The notes under the pieces were generated by a model. It had not been told where the DNA came from and ran no database searches. It worked only from the letters and a program-made list of their open reading frames with translations. Positions 1-12,666 of a DNA stretch of 64,000 bases are shown one piece after another. Numbering within the stretch: the first letter of the stretch is position 1; each line of letters starts with the position of its first letter. A program made the position numbers and the translations under genes. The DNA lies in assembly GCF_023078275.1 (NCBI RefSeq), contig NC_062982.1, positions 9,498,880 to 9,562,879 of the forward strand. Direction: 5' to 3'. The stretch is from Leguminivora glycinivorella. Taxonomy: Eukaryota; Arthropoda; Insecta; Lepidoptera; Tortricidae.

Positions 1-528
1 TTTATAATTCGTATATCCTGTACCACAATCATTTCAGACTAGATTTTTATTTTAAGTTTTTGAAAAAGAGTAAACTAGCCTAAGGCGAATTCAATTTTTT
101 TCAGAAATTACCTAAAATTAAGTGACAATTTCTTTGAAAATCTACATCACATCGAAGTAAGTTTTGTACTAAATTAATCTGCAACGTTTACTTAAATTGC
201 TGTTATGCCTTAGTGATTATAAATTGCTATTATTGATTTTTGCCAATTTTTTGAAAACGAGCCTTCACCGGTACACTTATTACCACTTTTGGACATTTTC
301 TCATATTATGTTAGACCAAGTAGAAAAAGTCCTATAATGTGATATATATTTATAAACTACTCGCAAAGCCCTTTAATTTGATACCACACACGGTATGATC
401 AAGCGCTCGGTTGCGATTTCACTATTTTTAACACGAAAGCCCTCTTAAAACACAGATGGTGCTTGTCATGCTTTATACAAAATAAATTCTACAATATCGC
501 GCCTTTGAGTAAAATATAAATTATAATA

Positions 529-875
529 CAGGGTGGGGCCTGTAACAAAAGCAAAAAATTAAACTGTAGGCTGTACTCCTTAAACTGACCAACATTTCTT
601 CAGCGACTTTTAAAAATTATGAAGTCTTTAATTTTCTTATTTTTCATACAAAATAAATATTAGCTTCAATGGACGCCATTATTGTTGTCATTGACGTTGT
701 CAGTCACACTTTAGACTTAACAGAATTCGCAATACATTACCTCTTAGGAAAAACTTTCGAGGGTGATAAATAACAAAATACAAGTTATTTTTAAAAGTCG
801 CTGAACAAATGTTGGTCTGTGTAAGGAGTACAGCCTACAGTTTAATTTTTTGCTTTTGTTACAGGCCCCACCCGG
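529..875. mobile_element. Foldback MITE with CAGGGTGGGGCC termini
   Basis: The ends CAGGGTGGGGCCTGTAAC and GTTACAGGCCCCACCCGG are inverted repeats. Complementarity runs about 80 bp inward, covering the segment with TGTAGGCTGTACTCCTTA. Both flanks read TTATAATA, so a TA-containing target duplication is likely. No ORF. Confidence 0.8.
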
Positions 876-2422
876 TATATTATAATAAACTGGTTAATTT
901 AATGGATAGGTACAATGTATTGGTAAACTCGCTGAACCTACAGTTTAATTATAGCTTCTATTATTGGAAACATATTTAACGATTTAATAACTATGTTCGA
1001 TAATTGGGTCACTATGTCGCCAGTTAAAAGTTTGTCCGTCCATTAATTACTGAATATTCGTTATCCACTACGTATACCTAAGCCTTCACCATCAGTATTT
1101 GACGTTTTATCCTCCTCAGTCCTCGTGTACGCATTTTTGTATATAAGGTACTTTGGGACAATTTCAAAAGTCGTCTAATTTCGAAAGTCACATTAAAATC
1201 ACTTTTTTTTTTGAGTGATTAGTCTTTATTTATTTTACAATCAAATTAAAATCACCATTATTTTCATCATATCAAGATTCCCCTTTCAAAATTACCCAAG
1301 CATTTCTGTAGTTCGAAATTACCCCAATGCACCCTATTCCGAGATTTATTTTGATAATTTATTGAGTAACAAAAGGTTCCAAATTCAAAAACAAAACAAA
1401 TGCTACGCAGGGCTCCGGAGGAGTCAAGGGCGGGTCCTGCTTCGTACTCAGGAGTACACAATAAAGTGATTACTACTACTACTACTACTACTACTACTTG
1501 GTCATTTTGGCCTGGATCCGCCTATGGGAAGAACAGGTACGTTATTCACGTCACGTCACGTCACGGATAACGTAGGTACATAAATTTTGGTCTTAGTTAA
1601 ATATAGTGGGGCGCTGTTCTTCGAAGAAAAATCAAGTTCAATAATGAATGGATCCATTCATTGAAGAAACTTGACTTTCCGTGACTTATACGTTATGAAG
1701 TATCGTATTCGTTGTACGTTAGCACAGCAGACGTCCTATACAGTATCAACAACCCACTTCGTCAGATTTGAAATGTTCCGTGAGTAGGTAAGCCGACGGC
1801 TAATCGATATTGATGGCTGATGGACTGATGGGCTCGCGTCAATCATGGATGATGCTGTTTTTATGACCTAACGGAACCTTTCGACGCTTTTTTACAACTT
1901 GTGTGTTTGTGTATCTTGTATTTAATAGGAATCTCGTAATTAGTCGAAGTCGTACTAAAAAAAATAGTTAGGTATAGAGAGAAGGTATACAGTGTGTATC
2001 TAAGCTTTAATACGGGCGATAAACTAAGCCAGACAGAATTCATTAGAGTTATGTGTTTTTGTGTTGTCCTTAATTTTCACCCCTTAAATAATTTATGAAA
2101 AAAATGAGCGTTTAACGCATGTGTGTTTGCATTACATTGCGGGTCAAATATTTTTGTATTGACAAAATTTACCACATACCCACTACTACGGAATTGATCT
2201 AATTACTTTTTTATGTCCCATACTACTTAACCACCGTCAAGACATTCGCCAGCTTTACACACTGAAAGGAATCGCCTTTGTTGGTGCTTGATGTTTATTT
2301 GTAATTTATATAAGGTACTTAAAATAATCAAAGGAATCTTAATAAAATAATGAAATTTCTTCCTTCGTTGAATAGACGCGATTTCAGATATATGTGAGCA
2401 CGTTGGACACTACGATAAATCA
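876..2422. other. AT-rich intergenic DNA
   Basis: Apart from the (ACT)n tail at 1471 and GTCACGTCACGTCACG at 1548-1565, I see no gene, RNA or clear repeat here. Confidence 0.4.
1380..1497 (+). mobile_element. Probable non-LTR retrotransposon 3' end with (ACT)n tail
   Basis: A GC-richer stretch (GCTCCGGAGGAGTCAAGGGC) is followed by AATAAA and nine ACT units at 1471-1497. Simple-repeat tails after AATAAA suit a target-primed retroelement. The class is not certain. Confidence 0.35.
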
Positions 2423-2535
2423 GCACGGGAAGCATGGTCGCGCGATAGACGATAAAATATCACACACACTAACACATAGTGCGATAGGGACGGCCTGATA
2501 TTTTATCGTCTATCGCGCGATCATGCTTCCCGTGC
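2423..2535. mobile_element. 113-bp palindromic MITE
   Basis: The arm starting GCACGGGAAGCATGGTCGCG is answered by CGCGCGATCATGCTTCCCGTGC. The arms are about 40 bp with one or two mismatches and a short AC-rich loop. This is small enough to form a long hairpin RNA if transcribed. Confidence 0.75.
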
Positions 2536-4377
2536 AGATTGCGACTGTACCCATCTATCAAAACTGGCTTAACCTTAACCGATAAACAAACAGAACGTAA
2601 ACAACGTGTCTAATCTTGCGTAAAACGTTGGTTACGAAAACGACGGCGTTTTTATGGAGCGTCCATCACTCAATACGTATACAAAATAATAATAAACAAA
2701 AGTAGGAAAATCCTGAAATTGTAATAATGTTAACCTATTTGGGTTACTACGTGAGATGAAAGAGTTATAAAGCAACAGCTTCCATTTTCTTTGTATTTAA
2801 TAACTAAAGCGAAATCATCAAATCAGTTCACACGTGCCGTGGCGAACGTGGCGTTAACGTATTACACCTTACACCGATATTCACCAACCGATTGAAATGT
2901 ATGATTTATATATTCCCGCTCATCGTGCGTGTATCGCTGCTCTCCTCAAACATACTCAATATTTTACTACAACCAAAACAAAAGTCAAACTTTACTGCAG
3001 GCAAAATAAAGCTCATATTTCGAAACATCTAGAAAACGTAACGTGACGGAAAACTCTATTATAACGTACCGCGCGAACGGTCGTAATAAATTATCGGTTT
3101 GGATCCATGCGGCTTCCAATTTGTCGGCCTAGTGCGTTGAGGTCGCACGTACTGTTTTAGTACCTATATACCTATTCTAACATGTTCTTGTAAAATACCT
3201 ACAACGTAACATCTGAACATGTTTATTTGTTAAACCCAAAGTCATATATACAATATACCTATTCTAACATGTTCTTGTAAAATACCTACAACGTAACATC
3301 TGAACATGTTTATTTGTTAAACCCAAAGTAAAACAATCATATAAACTTTGTCAGACGTCAATATAAGTAAAAGGTTTAAAAACTTTATTAATTTCATGTG
3401 AAAATTTATATGTGTAAAAGTATGTAGGTACATACAAAATAAAATTAAAACTCTGACCATTGTAATATGCTGATGACTGATGACCTATAAGTGCGTGCAT
3501 CTTTCAATTCTGACTGCTCGTAGATACAATGGGTTTTTCGGTACAAAATATTCTCAATATTTTATTTTGACCATCAGCCACGGAAGGGAAAACTTTGAGA
3601 GAAAACCTGGCTAATCCCGACAAGGCCTAGTTTACGTGTTGGGTTGGAAGGTCAAATCAGGCAGTCCAATATCATAAAAACTACTTCCTTAGTTTCTTCC
3701 TTCCTGAGCCGAGGCAAAAAGGTTGAAGAAATGAGAGCAAGATGATTATTTTGACTTAGATATTTCTTGTTAGTAGGTAGGAGTTAGGACCATTCGCATA
3801 ACTCGTTAATAAACGGGACATTTTTTCAACCCCTTGTTTTTCAACCCTTGCCCAGAGTGGCACTGAAACTTGAGTAGTTTTATGTGCTCTGCCAACCCTT
3901 TTATGGAAATACAGACGTGATTATGTGTATGTATGCATAAACAAGATCGAAATGATTTATTACTACGATTAATAAAAATAAATTAAAAATTGCAAAATGG
4001 AAATAATAAACAATATTCAAGGAAATCTTATGGTGTTGAGATCTTATCTTCATAATGACGTGTTTCTGTTGTCGCCAGTGTTTTATTATTGTACGAGTGG
4101 GCGGTAAAGACAGCTCAAGTAAATAAGGATAATAATGAAATGTTTATAGGTAGCTCAATATTTTCTATTCAACTAGTTAATGGCGTTGTGTTGACAGGTT
4201 TAAAATTTCACCACCCGCCTTTCCTCCCGTGGATTGTAGAAGTCGACTGAGTCAATTGTGGCGGATTGTGTACAATTGTACATACGTGGCAATCAGCCTC
4301 TCATAGTAATATCACGATTTATTTTTCTTTCAACTCCTTATAAGGCTAGTTTCCTTCTAGTCAAATCAGCTTCTTTT
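2536..4377. other. AT-rich intergenic DNA
   Basis: Contains the 87-bp duplication and, at 4345-4378, one end of the GGCTAGTTTCCTT TIR family. No coding signal. Confidence 0.4.
3171..3328 (+). repeat. 87-bp tandem duplication (about 1.8 copies)
   Basis: CCTATTCTAACATGTTCTTG begins at 3171 and again at 3258. The following 70 bases, through AAACCCAAAGT, match essentially perfectly. The near identity means a recent duplication. Confidence 0.85.
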
Positions 4378-5234
4378 TAGGGTTCCGTACCAAAAAGGTA
4401 CAAACAGGAACCCTTATGGTGCCACTCTGTCCGTCTGTCTGTCCGTCTGTCACATTCCTAAATATCTCGAGAACTACTAATGCTATCAACTTGAAATTTG
4501 GAATAGTTATGAACATTGTAAACCTCTACAAATAGAAAGTATAATTTTTTTTAATTTATGAATTTTAATTGTAGAAAATGGCCAAAATGAATGGGGGGCA
4601 AACTGCAAATTTCAAGTTACTAGATCAAGTGGGATATCGTTAGAAAGAGCGCAAATTGAACGTAAATAAACTATTTTTTATAATTTTTTGTTGTGGAAAA
4701 AAAAAGAATTTTGAAGGAAAATGTAAAAAAAAAATACCGTTCCCCCCCCCTTATCTCCGAAGTTTACCAACTAAAAATTATGAAAATTTTAGGAAACATT
4801 GGTTTTATGCTAAATATTACAGGAAAAATATAATCGTGTTTGTATCTTGGAAACTTTTTTTTTATTCACAAAAAACTTTTCATATTTTTACTTTCAAGTT
4901 ACCCACCCTTGCGAATGTATATCGTACTTCAAATTAATACGAGATGTTACGTAAACAGTCTTCTTTCCAATAAAGTAAAAACTGTTTAAATCGGTTAACA
5001 TTATAAAGAATTATCCCTGAAAAACCAACATAGTATACAGGTCGCGCAAATTAGTTAGCGAATTCACGAAGAGATGGCGCTATACACAATAATGCTCATT
5101 AGTACCTAAACTTTTGTCTTCTAGTCAAGTCATTAGAGTTATATGAAAACATGAGATTATTTTGACTAGGTAGTTTGAAAGAAAGTTTGTACGGGACCCT
5201 CGGTGGGCGAGTCCGACTCGCACTTGGCCGGTTT
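4378..5234 (+). repeat. Lepidopteran interspersed repeat (AGGGTTCCGTACC ... TTGGCCGGTTTTTT)
   Basis: It begins AGGGTTCCGTACC with a CCGTCTGTCTGTCCGTCTGTC stretch 50 bases in, and ends GTACGGGACCCTCGG...GAGTCCGACTCGCACTTGG. The outer GGGTTCCGTAC / GTACGGGACCC are imperfect inverted repeats. The combination is a familiar high-copy moth repeat. Reading frames inside it are chance. Confidence 0.65.
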
Positions 5235-5238
5235 TTTA

Positions 5239-5432
5239 TTTAGAAATCATCATTCGCTTGCCCTTTTCCCAATTACTTGGGGTCGCCGCAGCATGTCTTT
5301 TCCTTCCATACCTCTCTATCGGACGTCATCTCATCAGTCACTTGCATTCGTTCCATATCACACATATCATACGCAGTCCATCCACCTTTTCTTCGGCTTT
5401 CCTCTCCCGCTTCTTCCCTCCACACTTTTTTT
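5239..5432 (-). mobile_element. RTE-like non-LTR retrotransposon 3' fragment
   Basis: Read on the minus strand it gives a degenerate C-terminal RT tail followed by GGAAAAGGGCAAGCGAATGA and an ATGATG-like end. The same sequence is better preserved at 13176-13523. It abuts the repeat ending at 5234. Confidence 0.6.
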
Positions 5433-5636
5433 TTAACTGTTAATACGAATTGACCGATTCACTTGATCTTGAAATCAATATTAAATCGACTTGACTTGTG
5501 ACGTCACGGTCAACTCATTTACTTCATATACTTGTATCTAACTTCTTACACAGAAATTGCATTTAAAAATAACTAACTGGTCCACGTTTATCTTAAAATT
5601 ATCCGATGATTTATTTCGTGTATGTTTTTTTAATGT

Positions 5637-5880
5637 TATAGGGGGCAAACGAACAGACAGGTTGCCTGATGGTAAGCGATCACTGCCGCCCATGGACACC
5701 CGAAACGCCAGTGTTGGAGGTGCGTTGCCGGCCTTTAAGATGTGTGTACGCTCTTTTCTTGAAGGTTTGAAGGTCGTATCGGTCCGGAAATGCCGCTGGC
5801 GACAATTAATTCCACAGTTTAGCTGTGCGAGGCAGGAAGTTTCTGGAGAAACGCACAGTTGAGGACTGCCTTATAACAGG
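5637..5880 (+). repeat. Interspersed repeat GGGGGCAAACGAACAGAC (most complete copy)
   Basis: It starts GGGGGCAAACGAACAGACAG, includes CCTGATGGTAAGCGATCACT and GCGTTGCCGGCCTTTAAGAT, and ends near TTGAGGACTGCC. Fragments recur at 10200-10285 and 62085-62190. Non-autonomous element of unassigned class; the 101-codon frame through it is incidental. Confidence 0.65.
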
Positions 5881-6465
5881 CAAGTTCCCTATTAATAAAA
5901 GTGTCATTGAAACTTGAGTACCTAATAGTCTCATGTACTCTGCTTTTCATAGAGGCGTGGGCTTATGTATGTGTGTTACAGTATATTTTCTACTCAAGTT
6001 AACAGCTCGATAAGAGTATCCAATAGACATAAACAAGACAACCTACGTGCATTTCAAATGTCGTATAATTAAACACTGACGTAGGGGACAATAATAGCTT
6101 CTAAAAATACCTAGGTTTCCTATTGAAACCTTTGTATAGGGCCTATTCAGGGGTTTCCATTGCGGTCCGCTCGCTGCCCACTGAAACAGAAACGATCGAG
6201 TCCGCTATACGATTTCAATTAATCCATATTAGAGGTGCAAATTGGTCATTACGTCATGATTGGTCGGCTCCAGGCTGGTTTATTTTGTGGTTACTGTTAA
6301 GTGGTTAGAGAGTATAAAATAACGAGGTAATCGACATTGTCGCTTGCGATTTTTGGACGAAATTTGCTCATATCGTTGTACCAATAACCAATTGAGCGAC
6401 CTTATGCTTAAACGACATTGTATAACCAAAAAGAAACTTTTTCTTGAAAATGGCACACAGCCACA

Positions 6466-6745
6466 CATCATCATCATCCTCCTTGCGTTATCCCGGCATT
6501 TGCCACGGCTCATGGGAGCCCTGGGGTCCACTAGTTTTGCGAAAGCGACTGCCATCTGACCTTCCAACCCGAAGGGTAACTAGACCTTATTGGAATTAGT
6601 CCGGTTTCCTCACGATGTTTTCCTTCACCGAAAAGCGACTGGCAAATATCAAATGACATTTCGCATATAAGTTCCGAAAAACTCATTGGTGCGAGCCGGG
6701 GTTCCACCCGCGACCTCTGGAACGAAAGTCGCACGCACAAAGTCG
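6466..6745 (-). mobile_element. tRNA-derived SINE, head truncated (copy 1)
   Basis: On the minus strand a B-box-like GGTGGAACCCCGGCTCG is followed by the body (TTTGCCAGTCGCTTTTCGG, GGAAACCGGACTAATTCC) and an ATGATGATG tail. It is the same family as 39004-39330. The A-box end is degraded. Confidence 0.8.
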
Positions 6746-7580
6746 CAATTGCTTTACAATACTGAATAAAGAATTTCATATAAAATCAAAACATGATCAG
6801 CCAGCATTCAGCCAGCGATATGTTTGACATCACGAAATGTCAATAAAGAACCCCGAAAATAGTTCTAGCAATACGAACTGCAATAGGTACTTGCTAAGAG
6901 ATTCGCCAAATTATTGTCCAGACATATGTAACTCCGTATAGACAGCTAAGAAAGACAGTCTAAGAAAAAAAAACGTACCTTAGAACCATATAGAAAAAGG
7001 TACGGTGGCCTAGATGGCGTTACACCTTTGGGGGACGAAATGGCGCTAATATTAATATTTGACATTTCAACACATATCAAGCTAAGAATATGATCTGAGG
7101 TTTAAATTTTTTAAGCTTGTGTCAAGAGATGGCAGTCTATGCTCTGTGATTACATATTTTACTGTGACAGTAACTCTCTATAACACTTGATCCTCTTTGG
7201 TCCAGACAGAACTTTGACGTAATTCTAGGGTGAATGTCCTGAGATGGAATTTAGCATATTGAGAGCGGTTCAGAAGCTTAGAATGCAATACGCGTCTGCG
7301 GAGCTAGCTTTAGAAGCGCATGAAAGCTGCGGGAAATGTGCATACAACGTTTTCATAAACCGTTGTTTATACAGTTCATAATATAAATCAGGTTATGCAA
7401 CGTTTTCCTAGTAAACATGTGCTTTACAGAGCTCTATTCAAACTAGATAATTATTAGGAAAATTAGATTTAAATTTATTTTGCATATGATTATAATTAAA
7501 ATCACACATACTTAATAACGATATAACATTAACAACTGGAGTTAATCTAAATAGAAAACTACAAATGAATTCAAATACTA

Positions 7581-7951
7581 CACCATGTTTTCATTGAAGT
7601 CCGTTTAACTTTAAGGGAAGACTCTTTAGTTCAAATACAATCAATTTCTCTAAGAAACTAGCCTCATAACTCTTACGGTTATCGAATAATTAAAAAAAAA
7701 TTAATTACTGAACATGTGTGTGACATCCCTTACCACTTCCTAATGTTATTTGTTTTGACATGTGCCGTCAAACACTTGACAATGACTTTAATGTTATGAT
7801 TAAGGTACTCTCACTCTTATTAATCCATTTATTATCTATGAAAACGAAAAATTTTGTTTTCGAATTAAACAAAAAGCGATATTACAGGGTGGTTCCTGAT
7901 GATGAACCTAACAGCGTGTCGAATTTAACTGAAAACCAAAAAAACACGGTG
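7581..7951. mobile_element. TIR element, CACCRTG family (copy 1, TA-flanked)
   Basis: The ends CACCATGTTTTCATTG and AAAAAAACACGGTG are inverted and flanked by TA on both sides, as in Tc1/mariner-type insertions. The interior (GGTTATCGA, TTTGTTTTGACATGTGCCG) is shared with the copies at 17974 and 26477. No transposase ORF; non-autonomous. Confidence 0.75.
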
Positions 7952-8127
7952 TACTTTCATTATTAAGTATTACTATCCTAAATTAAGCATAGATATCTTT
8001 TCATAGTATGCTTACATTTCAAAACACTTTTCTGTTGAAATTTTCAAATTTATTCAGATACTCAAATTATAAGAGTAGGATGTGAGTCACAAATTGTGGG
8101 GCAGTATTTTAGCTATAATAGGGAACT

Positions 8128-8392
8128 TGATAAAATATTTTGTACCATGGACGAAATAAAGCATCAGATAAATATAAGAAAAAGATGGATAGAAGTTATT
8201 TTTAAATCCAATTTCTATTTAGTAAGTTAGGTAGAAATACGAGTATATAATGTAACTGAGTTGGCCGTGACGTCACTCAATTCGATTTCATATTAATTCG
8301 ATATTAGTAAGACGTTGAAATTCGTTTTGATAGTTCTTAAAAAGAAGCTGATTGGACTAGGAAGCAAGTAGCTTATACCTATAGCTATATCA
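8128..8392. mobile_element. Copy of the GGCTAGTTTCCTA-type TIR element
   Basis: AAATATTTTGTACC...GACGAAATAAAGCA runs to a right end TTCTTAAAAAGAAGCTGATT. The same order of segments flanks the big insertion in intron 9 (51841-52012 and 57890-57946). It serves as the uninterrupted reference for that element. Ends are decayed. Confidence 0.55.
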
Positions 8393-8598
8393 ACTTTAAA
8401 AGTTGAGTGTTTAAATACTTGATCTTGGTAAAACAAAGTGCCGCCTGTCACTCAAATGACAAGATCAGTTATGGCGGATTTGGAGTCGAGTGGAAATTTC
8501 AAGCTACGGACGGTATAAGTTGGAATTAAGGTGTTAAACTTCGCTTAGTATAAAAATAAAATACGAAAACTTTGCCACGTTTGCAAAGAGTTAAAATA

Positions 8599-8812
8599 AG
8601 GTACAGCGGGGCAAATCTCGACTGGGGGTCAATTGTAACTAATCTGTTTTTTCCATTATTACACTATGATGTTGAAATCTACATGTATCCACTGAACACG
8701 CCTGCCTTATATAACCGGTGGACACTTTATTTAATAATACAAACATTGTAAAACATGGAATAAATGGACTAGTTACATTTGCCCCCCAGTCGAGATTTGC
8801 CCCGCTGTACCT
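8599..8812. mobile_element. MITE with AGGTACAGCGGGGCAAA termini, TA duplication
   Basis: AGGTACAGCGGGGCAAATCT at the left is answered by AGATTTGCCCCGCTGTACCT at the right, with TA directly outside both ends (8597-8598 and 8813-8814). A shortened relative lies inside each big Helitron (13555-13640; 34798-34880). Confidence 0.85.
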
Positions 8813-8829
8813 TAGATATTTGTATCGAT

Positions 8830-9728
8830 TTAATCTATGTAGGTTGAAGTGAGAGCAAATTGCGTTCCTGGGGTGTTCGATATCAATCCAATTTCAGCAG
8901 TAATTGATACGTTTCATATTGATAATAACTAAGTCAGATATTTTTCAACATAACGCTCAACTTTTTTAATTTTATATTGTGGGTAATTTGTATTCGAAGA
9001 TTTGGAAGTAGGTAATTTTATTTTAATAAAAATCCAATATTTCCCAACGACCATCACAATAAACTAGACATTTTAATTTATTTAATGGATGAAGTTTTCC
9101 GGAAACCCCCAAGTAATGTTCTGTTTGCATAAATCTTACAACGTCTCTATAAAATTAATATCATTATCGTGACCGACAGCCAACATACGTCATAATCGGA
9201 GCAACAAACTCGGAAACCTGTTAAATAAAGTGCCTGTCATCCCACTGCAATCTCTTTAAATTCTGCTTTGGCACCGGATGTTTCCAAAAAAGCATGATTG
9301 TCGATAGTTACATAACGATGCCCTATCCTTTTCTTTCCTTGGTGATAATAGAGAAATTGTTAAGGTTGGAAAGAGATGAGAAGAATCACTTTAGTTCGGT
9401 ACTGAGACATTTCGGTAAACAGACTGAAGTCAAAGGCTGCAGTGATTCAATTGTGGGGCTTGTCTTTCAATGTTAAGGTTCAAAACTGAATATGAATATG
9501 GCATTGCTTTCAAATCCTAACAAATAATAGGATTATCTAATTGAAATAAGATTTTTGTAAAAAGTTCATTTTTGGCACAAGCTTTTATCGCCGACTGTAC
9601 CTTTTTTTCAACAGTCATCTAGATAGATAGATATATAGATAGATAAAAACATTATTGCATAAAAATATCATGACAAAAAAAAATTAAGAACTATTAGAAT
9701 ATAACTTAGGTTAGGTTAACATCTACTG
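8830..9728. other. Intergenic DNA without recognised gene
   Basis: A GATA microsatellite lies at 9622-9648. No other structure stands out. Confidence 0.4.
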
Positions 9729-9889
9729 GCCCCGTAGCCGAATGGCATTTCTCCGACGCCAAACGAAAGCGATACGCCGCGCCGCTGGCTCTGTCGCGCC
9801 AATACGCAAGCGCGATAGAGATAGATATCTACTAGCGCTTCGTTTCGTGAGCGTTTCGTGAGCGATTGTGCCATTCGGCTAGCCACCCT
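9729..9889. mobile_element. Short MITE, TAGCCGAATGGCA family (copy 1)
   Basis: The ends TAGCCGAATGGCATTTC and TTGTGCCATTCGGCTA are inverted repeats. The core CTGGCTCTGTCGCGCCAATA is shared with copies at 23453, 26085, 49705 and 59665. No ORF. Confidence 0.75.
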
Positions 9890-10199
9890 GCTCTCAGAGA
9901 CGTTTCTAAAAACCCCTTACTCGATGGGGATACGACGTTTCATGACAGAGTTCCTATGACCACCTTTCTGCTCCATCATCAGATCAGCTCCATGATACCA
10001 TAATATTGCATTGTCACGTGATTTACATATGTGTGCAAAATTTAGGCTCAATCGGAAATCGGGAAGTGGGTCAAATTTAGCTTCTACGTTTTGACGCACA
10101 CTAACATACTAACAAGGCAAGTTGAATAAAAGCATGTAAAAAAACTAATATTATTTGCCCAATTTTTCAAAAACGAATATTCTATGCCACAGTAAATTT

Positions 10200-10285
10200 A
10201 GAAGTAAGTGGAGGTGCATTGCCGCCTTTAAGATGGGTGTACGCTAATTTCTTGAAGGTTTGATGGTCGCATCAGTCCACAGATT
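10200..10285 (+). repeat. Fragment of the GGGGGCAAACGAACAGAC repeat
   Basis: GGAGGTGCATTGCCGCCTTTAAGATG and TTCTTGAAGGTTTGATGGTC match the middle of the copy at 5637-5880 with small gaps. Confidence 0.55.
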
Positions 10286-10883
10286 TAGATATTCAGTAGA
10301 TGAAGTAAATAGCACCATTTGTATGGGAACCAAGCGTGCCGACTTTTTAGCTGTCACTGAGACGTCACGGTCGGCATTTAGTGATGGGAAAACCTAAACG
10401 ATTCAAAGACACCAATACCCCTCCGCCCCGCAACAATGCAGCCGTCTCTCTCGTACACATAGATTTTATATCTGTGGGCTCGCTCGCTCACTCCCCGCTC
10501 CCCTGCAAACTATCCCAAAAATCGAGTAGTATGACAAAAAGATTCAAAGAGGGAGGTCACGCTCACGTCACGCTATTAAGCGGTTTCATTCTGTCCACGC
10601 TTTTGGATACCTTCGCGTAATATTAATATCAAGTAAGTATTTTAAATATATTTGTTGACATTTTATAGAAACAAGAAAGATTGTTACCATTGAAACGCAT
10701 AGTAAGAGACATAATCAATCAATCAAACCTAAAAATCGCAAATCGATTAACATGAATGGTATCGATTTTCTGACAGACGAATGATTTTCAACGGAGTGAT
10801 TGAATAATTTTTGAATTAAATTTCAGAAATACATTTATTTAGTCGAAAAGCGGTTTTATCTTATACTTTTCCTATATGTTTAC

Positions 10884-12395
10884 AGTATAATAAAGCCTAA
10901 GGCGACTAAAGATATATATGGCCTACCGACGCATATATTACGTGGCCTCCCAGCAAATCTTCTGCATGCTTTGTGCTTTTTATTTAACCAGTCCGCGTGT
11001 AACGGAAACTATCCATTCACTCTAAAGAAAATCAAGGTAACACCGGTTTATAAAGGAAAGGGTTCTAAAAAAGAACAAAAATGTTATAGACCCATATCCA
11101 TTGTCCCGGCTGTGTCAAAAATGTTCGAGATGGGATTGTGCAATCGATTGAATAAATTCTTAACCATGAATAACTCACTATGTAAACAGCAGCACGCTTA
11201 CCAAACCGGTAAATCTACGATCGGTGCCACTCGACTTTTGTTAAGTACTGTAATAGGCCATCTAGAAAATAAGAAGCGTGTAGCTGCTGTTTTCTTTGAT
11301 CTATCGCGTGCGTTCGATCTTGTCGACCACAATCTCATCGAGAACAAATTAGAGCATTACGGCGTCCGTGGGATTGCTCAGAAGATCATCATGTCGTTCT
11401 TGAGTGACAGGGAGCAAGCCACGGATGTAAATAACGAACGATCGAGCCTTAACCCGATAGGTGATAGATCTGTGCCCCAGGGATCAAATATAGGAAATAA
11501 TATATTTCTTATCCTAATGAACGATCTTCCCTTCGACTCGCCTATTGTAGACTTTGTAATGTACGCCGACGACATCTGCGCCATCGTGAATGCAGAAAGT
11601 AGGGACATACTGCTAAGAAATGTCCAGATTGTCATTCAACGCCTTTCGGATTGGTTCACTGTAAACGGAATGGTTCTAAACCTTGAAAAAACAAGCTCCA
11701 TAGAATTCAACTTGAAACAAGGCGCGGATGCCGCGAACTCCTCGAATTCGGTACTTGTGCAAGATACTACCATCACTTTTGTTGCACATGCGCGGTTCTT
11801 AGGTTTTACTCTGGATTCTGGTCTGAGGTGGCATGAACATATCGACAAGATATGCACAAAACTGAATTCGGCCTATTACATAATATCTCGGCTTATGCCT
11901 ATCCTGTCTAAGGAAAACCTAATGATAGCCTACCATGCATACTGTCATTCTGTGTTGTCGTATGGTTTGGATTTGTGGGGCTTGGCTGCTGACAGGGACA
12001 GGCCATTCCTAATACAAAAGAAAATTATTAGAAAAATGGCGCGAGCCGCCCCTGATGCGCCGGCTCGTCAGTTATTTATTGACCTCCGTATCCTTACTTT
12101 ACCCTGTATGCTGATTTTGGAGGTAGGCAAATATGTGAGGCATAATCTGAGTATGTTTCCAAGAAAAAATTGGACCAGCAATCGCTTCCGTGACCAGAGG
12201 CAATACGATTTAGAATTGCCAATACATAGACTTAAAAAAACCGCCCTTTCCTTACATGTATTAGGACCTAAACTTTATAATAAGATCCCAGTATGTATTA
12301 AAGCTGCACGCACCAACTTAGGGTTTGTTCTAAAACTAAAATCCCATTTAATCCAAAAGGCCTATTATTCAGTAGCTGAATTCTTGGATCAATAG
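10884..12395 (+). pseudogene. Reverse transcriptase of a non-LTR retrotransposon (N-terminally truncated ORF2)
   Basis: The reading frame is open for about 500 codons to the TAG at 12393. Palm motif A is FFDLSRAFD, motif B is SVPQGSNIGNN and motif C is YADD. The thumb and a C-terminal region ending in LKLKSHLIQKAYYS follow. These are standard landmarks of Jockey/CR1-group RTs. The catalytic aspartates of motifs A and C are present and no frameshift is seen, so the insertion is fairly young. With no start, endonuclease or 5' promoter it should not be counted as a host gene. The antisense frames at 11378-11857 are shadows. Confidence 0.88.
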
Positions 12396-12600
12396 AACAA
12401 TAGAACACAAAAATTGTTTCAATGTTTTAATTGAGATCAAATGCTAATTTAGTCATTGCTATATTTATTATGACACCCATCATTTTTGACATTTTGTATT
12501 ATTCCTTTGTAAATAATATACCTATGTACCTAATTGTAAGACTGACGATGTATAATTAATACAAATAAATGAATATGAATATGAATATGAATATAGGTTA
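10884..12600 (+). mobile_element. 5'-truncated non-LTR retrotransposon (Jockey/CR1-like), (GAATAT)n tail
   Basis: The region starts inside an RT domain. In-frame codons from about 10884 give KPKATKDIYGLPTHILRG before the longest frame. It runs through an intact RT C-terminus, a short AT-rich 3' UTR and AATAAA, and stops in four GAATAT units at 12573-12597. Endonuclease and ORF1 are absent, so it is a dead-on-arrival copy made by incomplete reverse transcription. Confidence 0.85.
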
Positions 12601-12666
12601 GGTACCTATACAGTATCAGTTTTAACTTTGTAAGCAAGCAGAATCATATTTAACTTTTTGTAGGCT

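Noticed and set aside
4656..4937. 93-codon ORF
   Set aside because: It lies within the AGGGTTCCGTACC repeat and is built on A/T and C runs.
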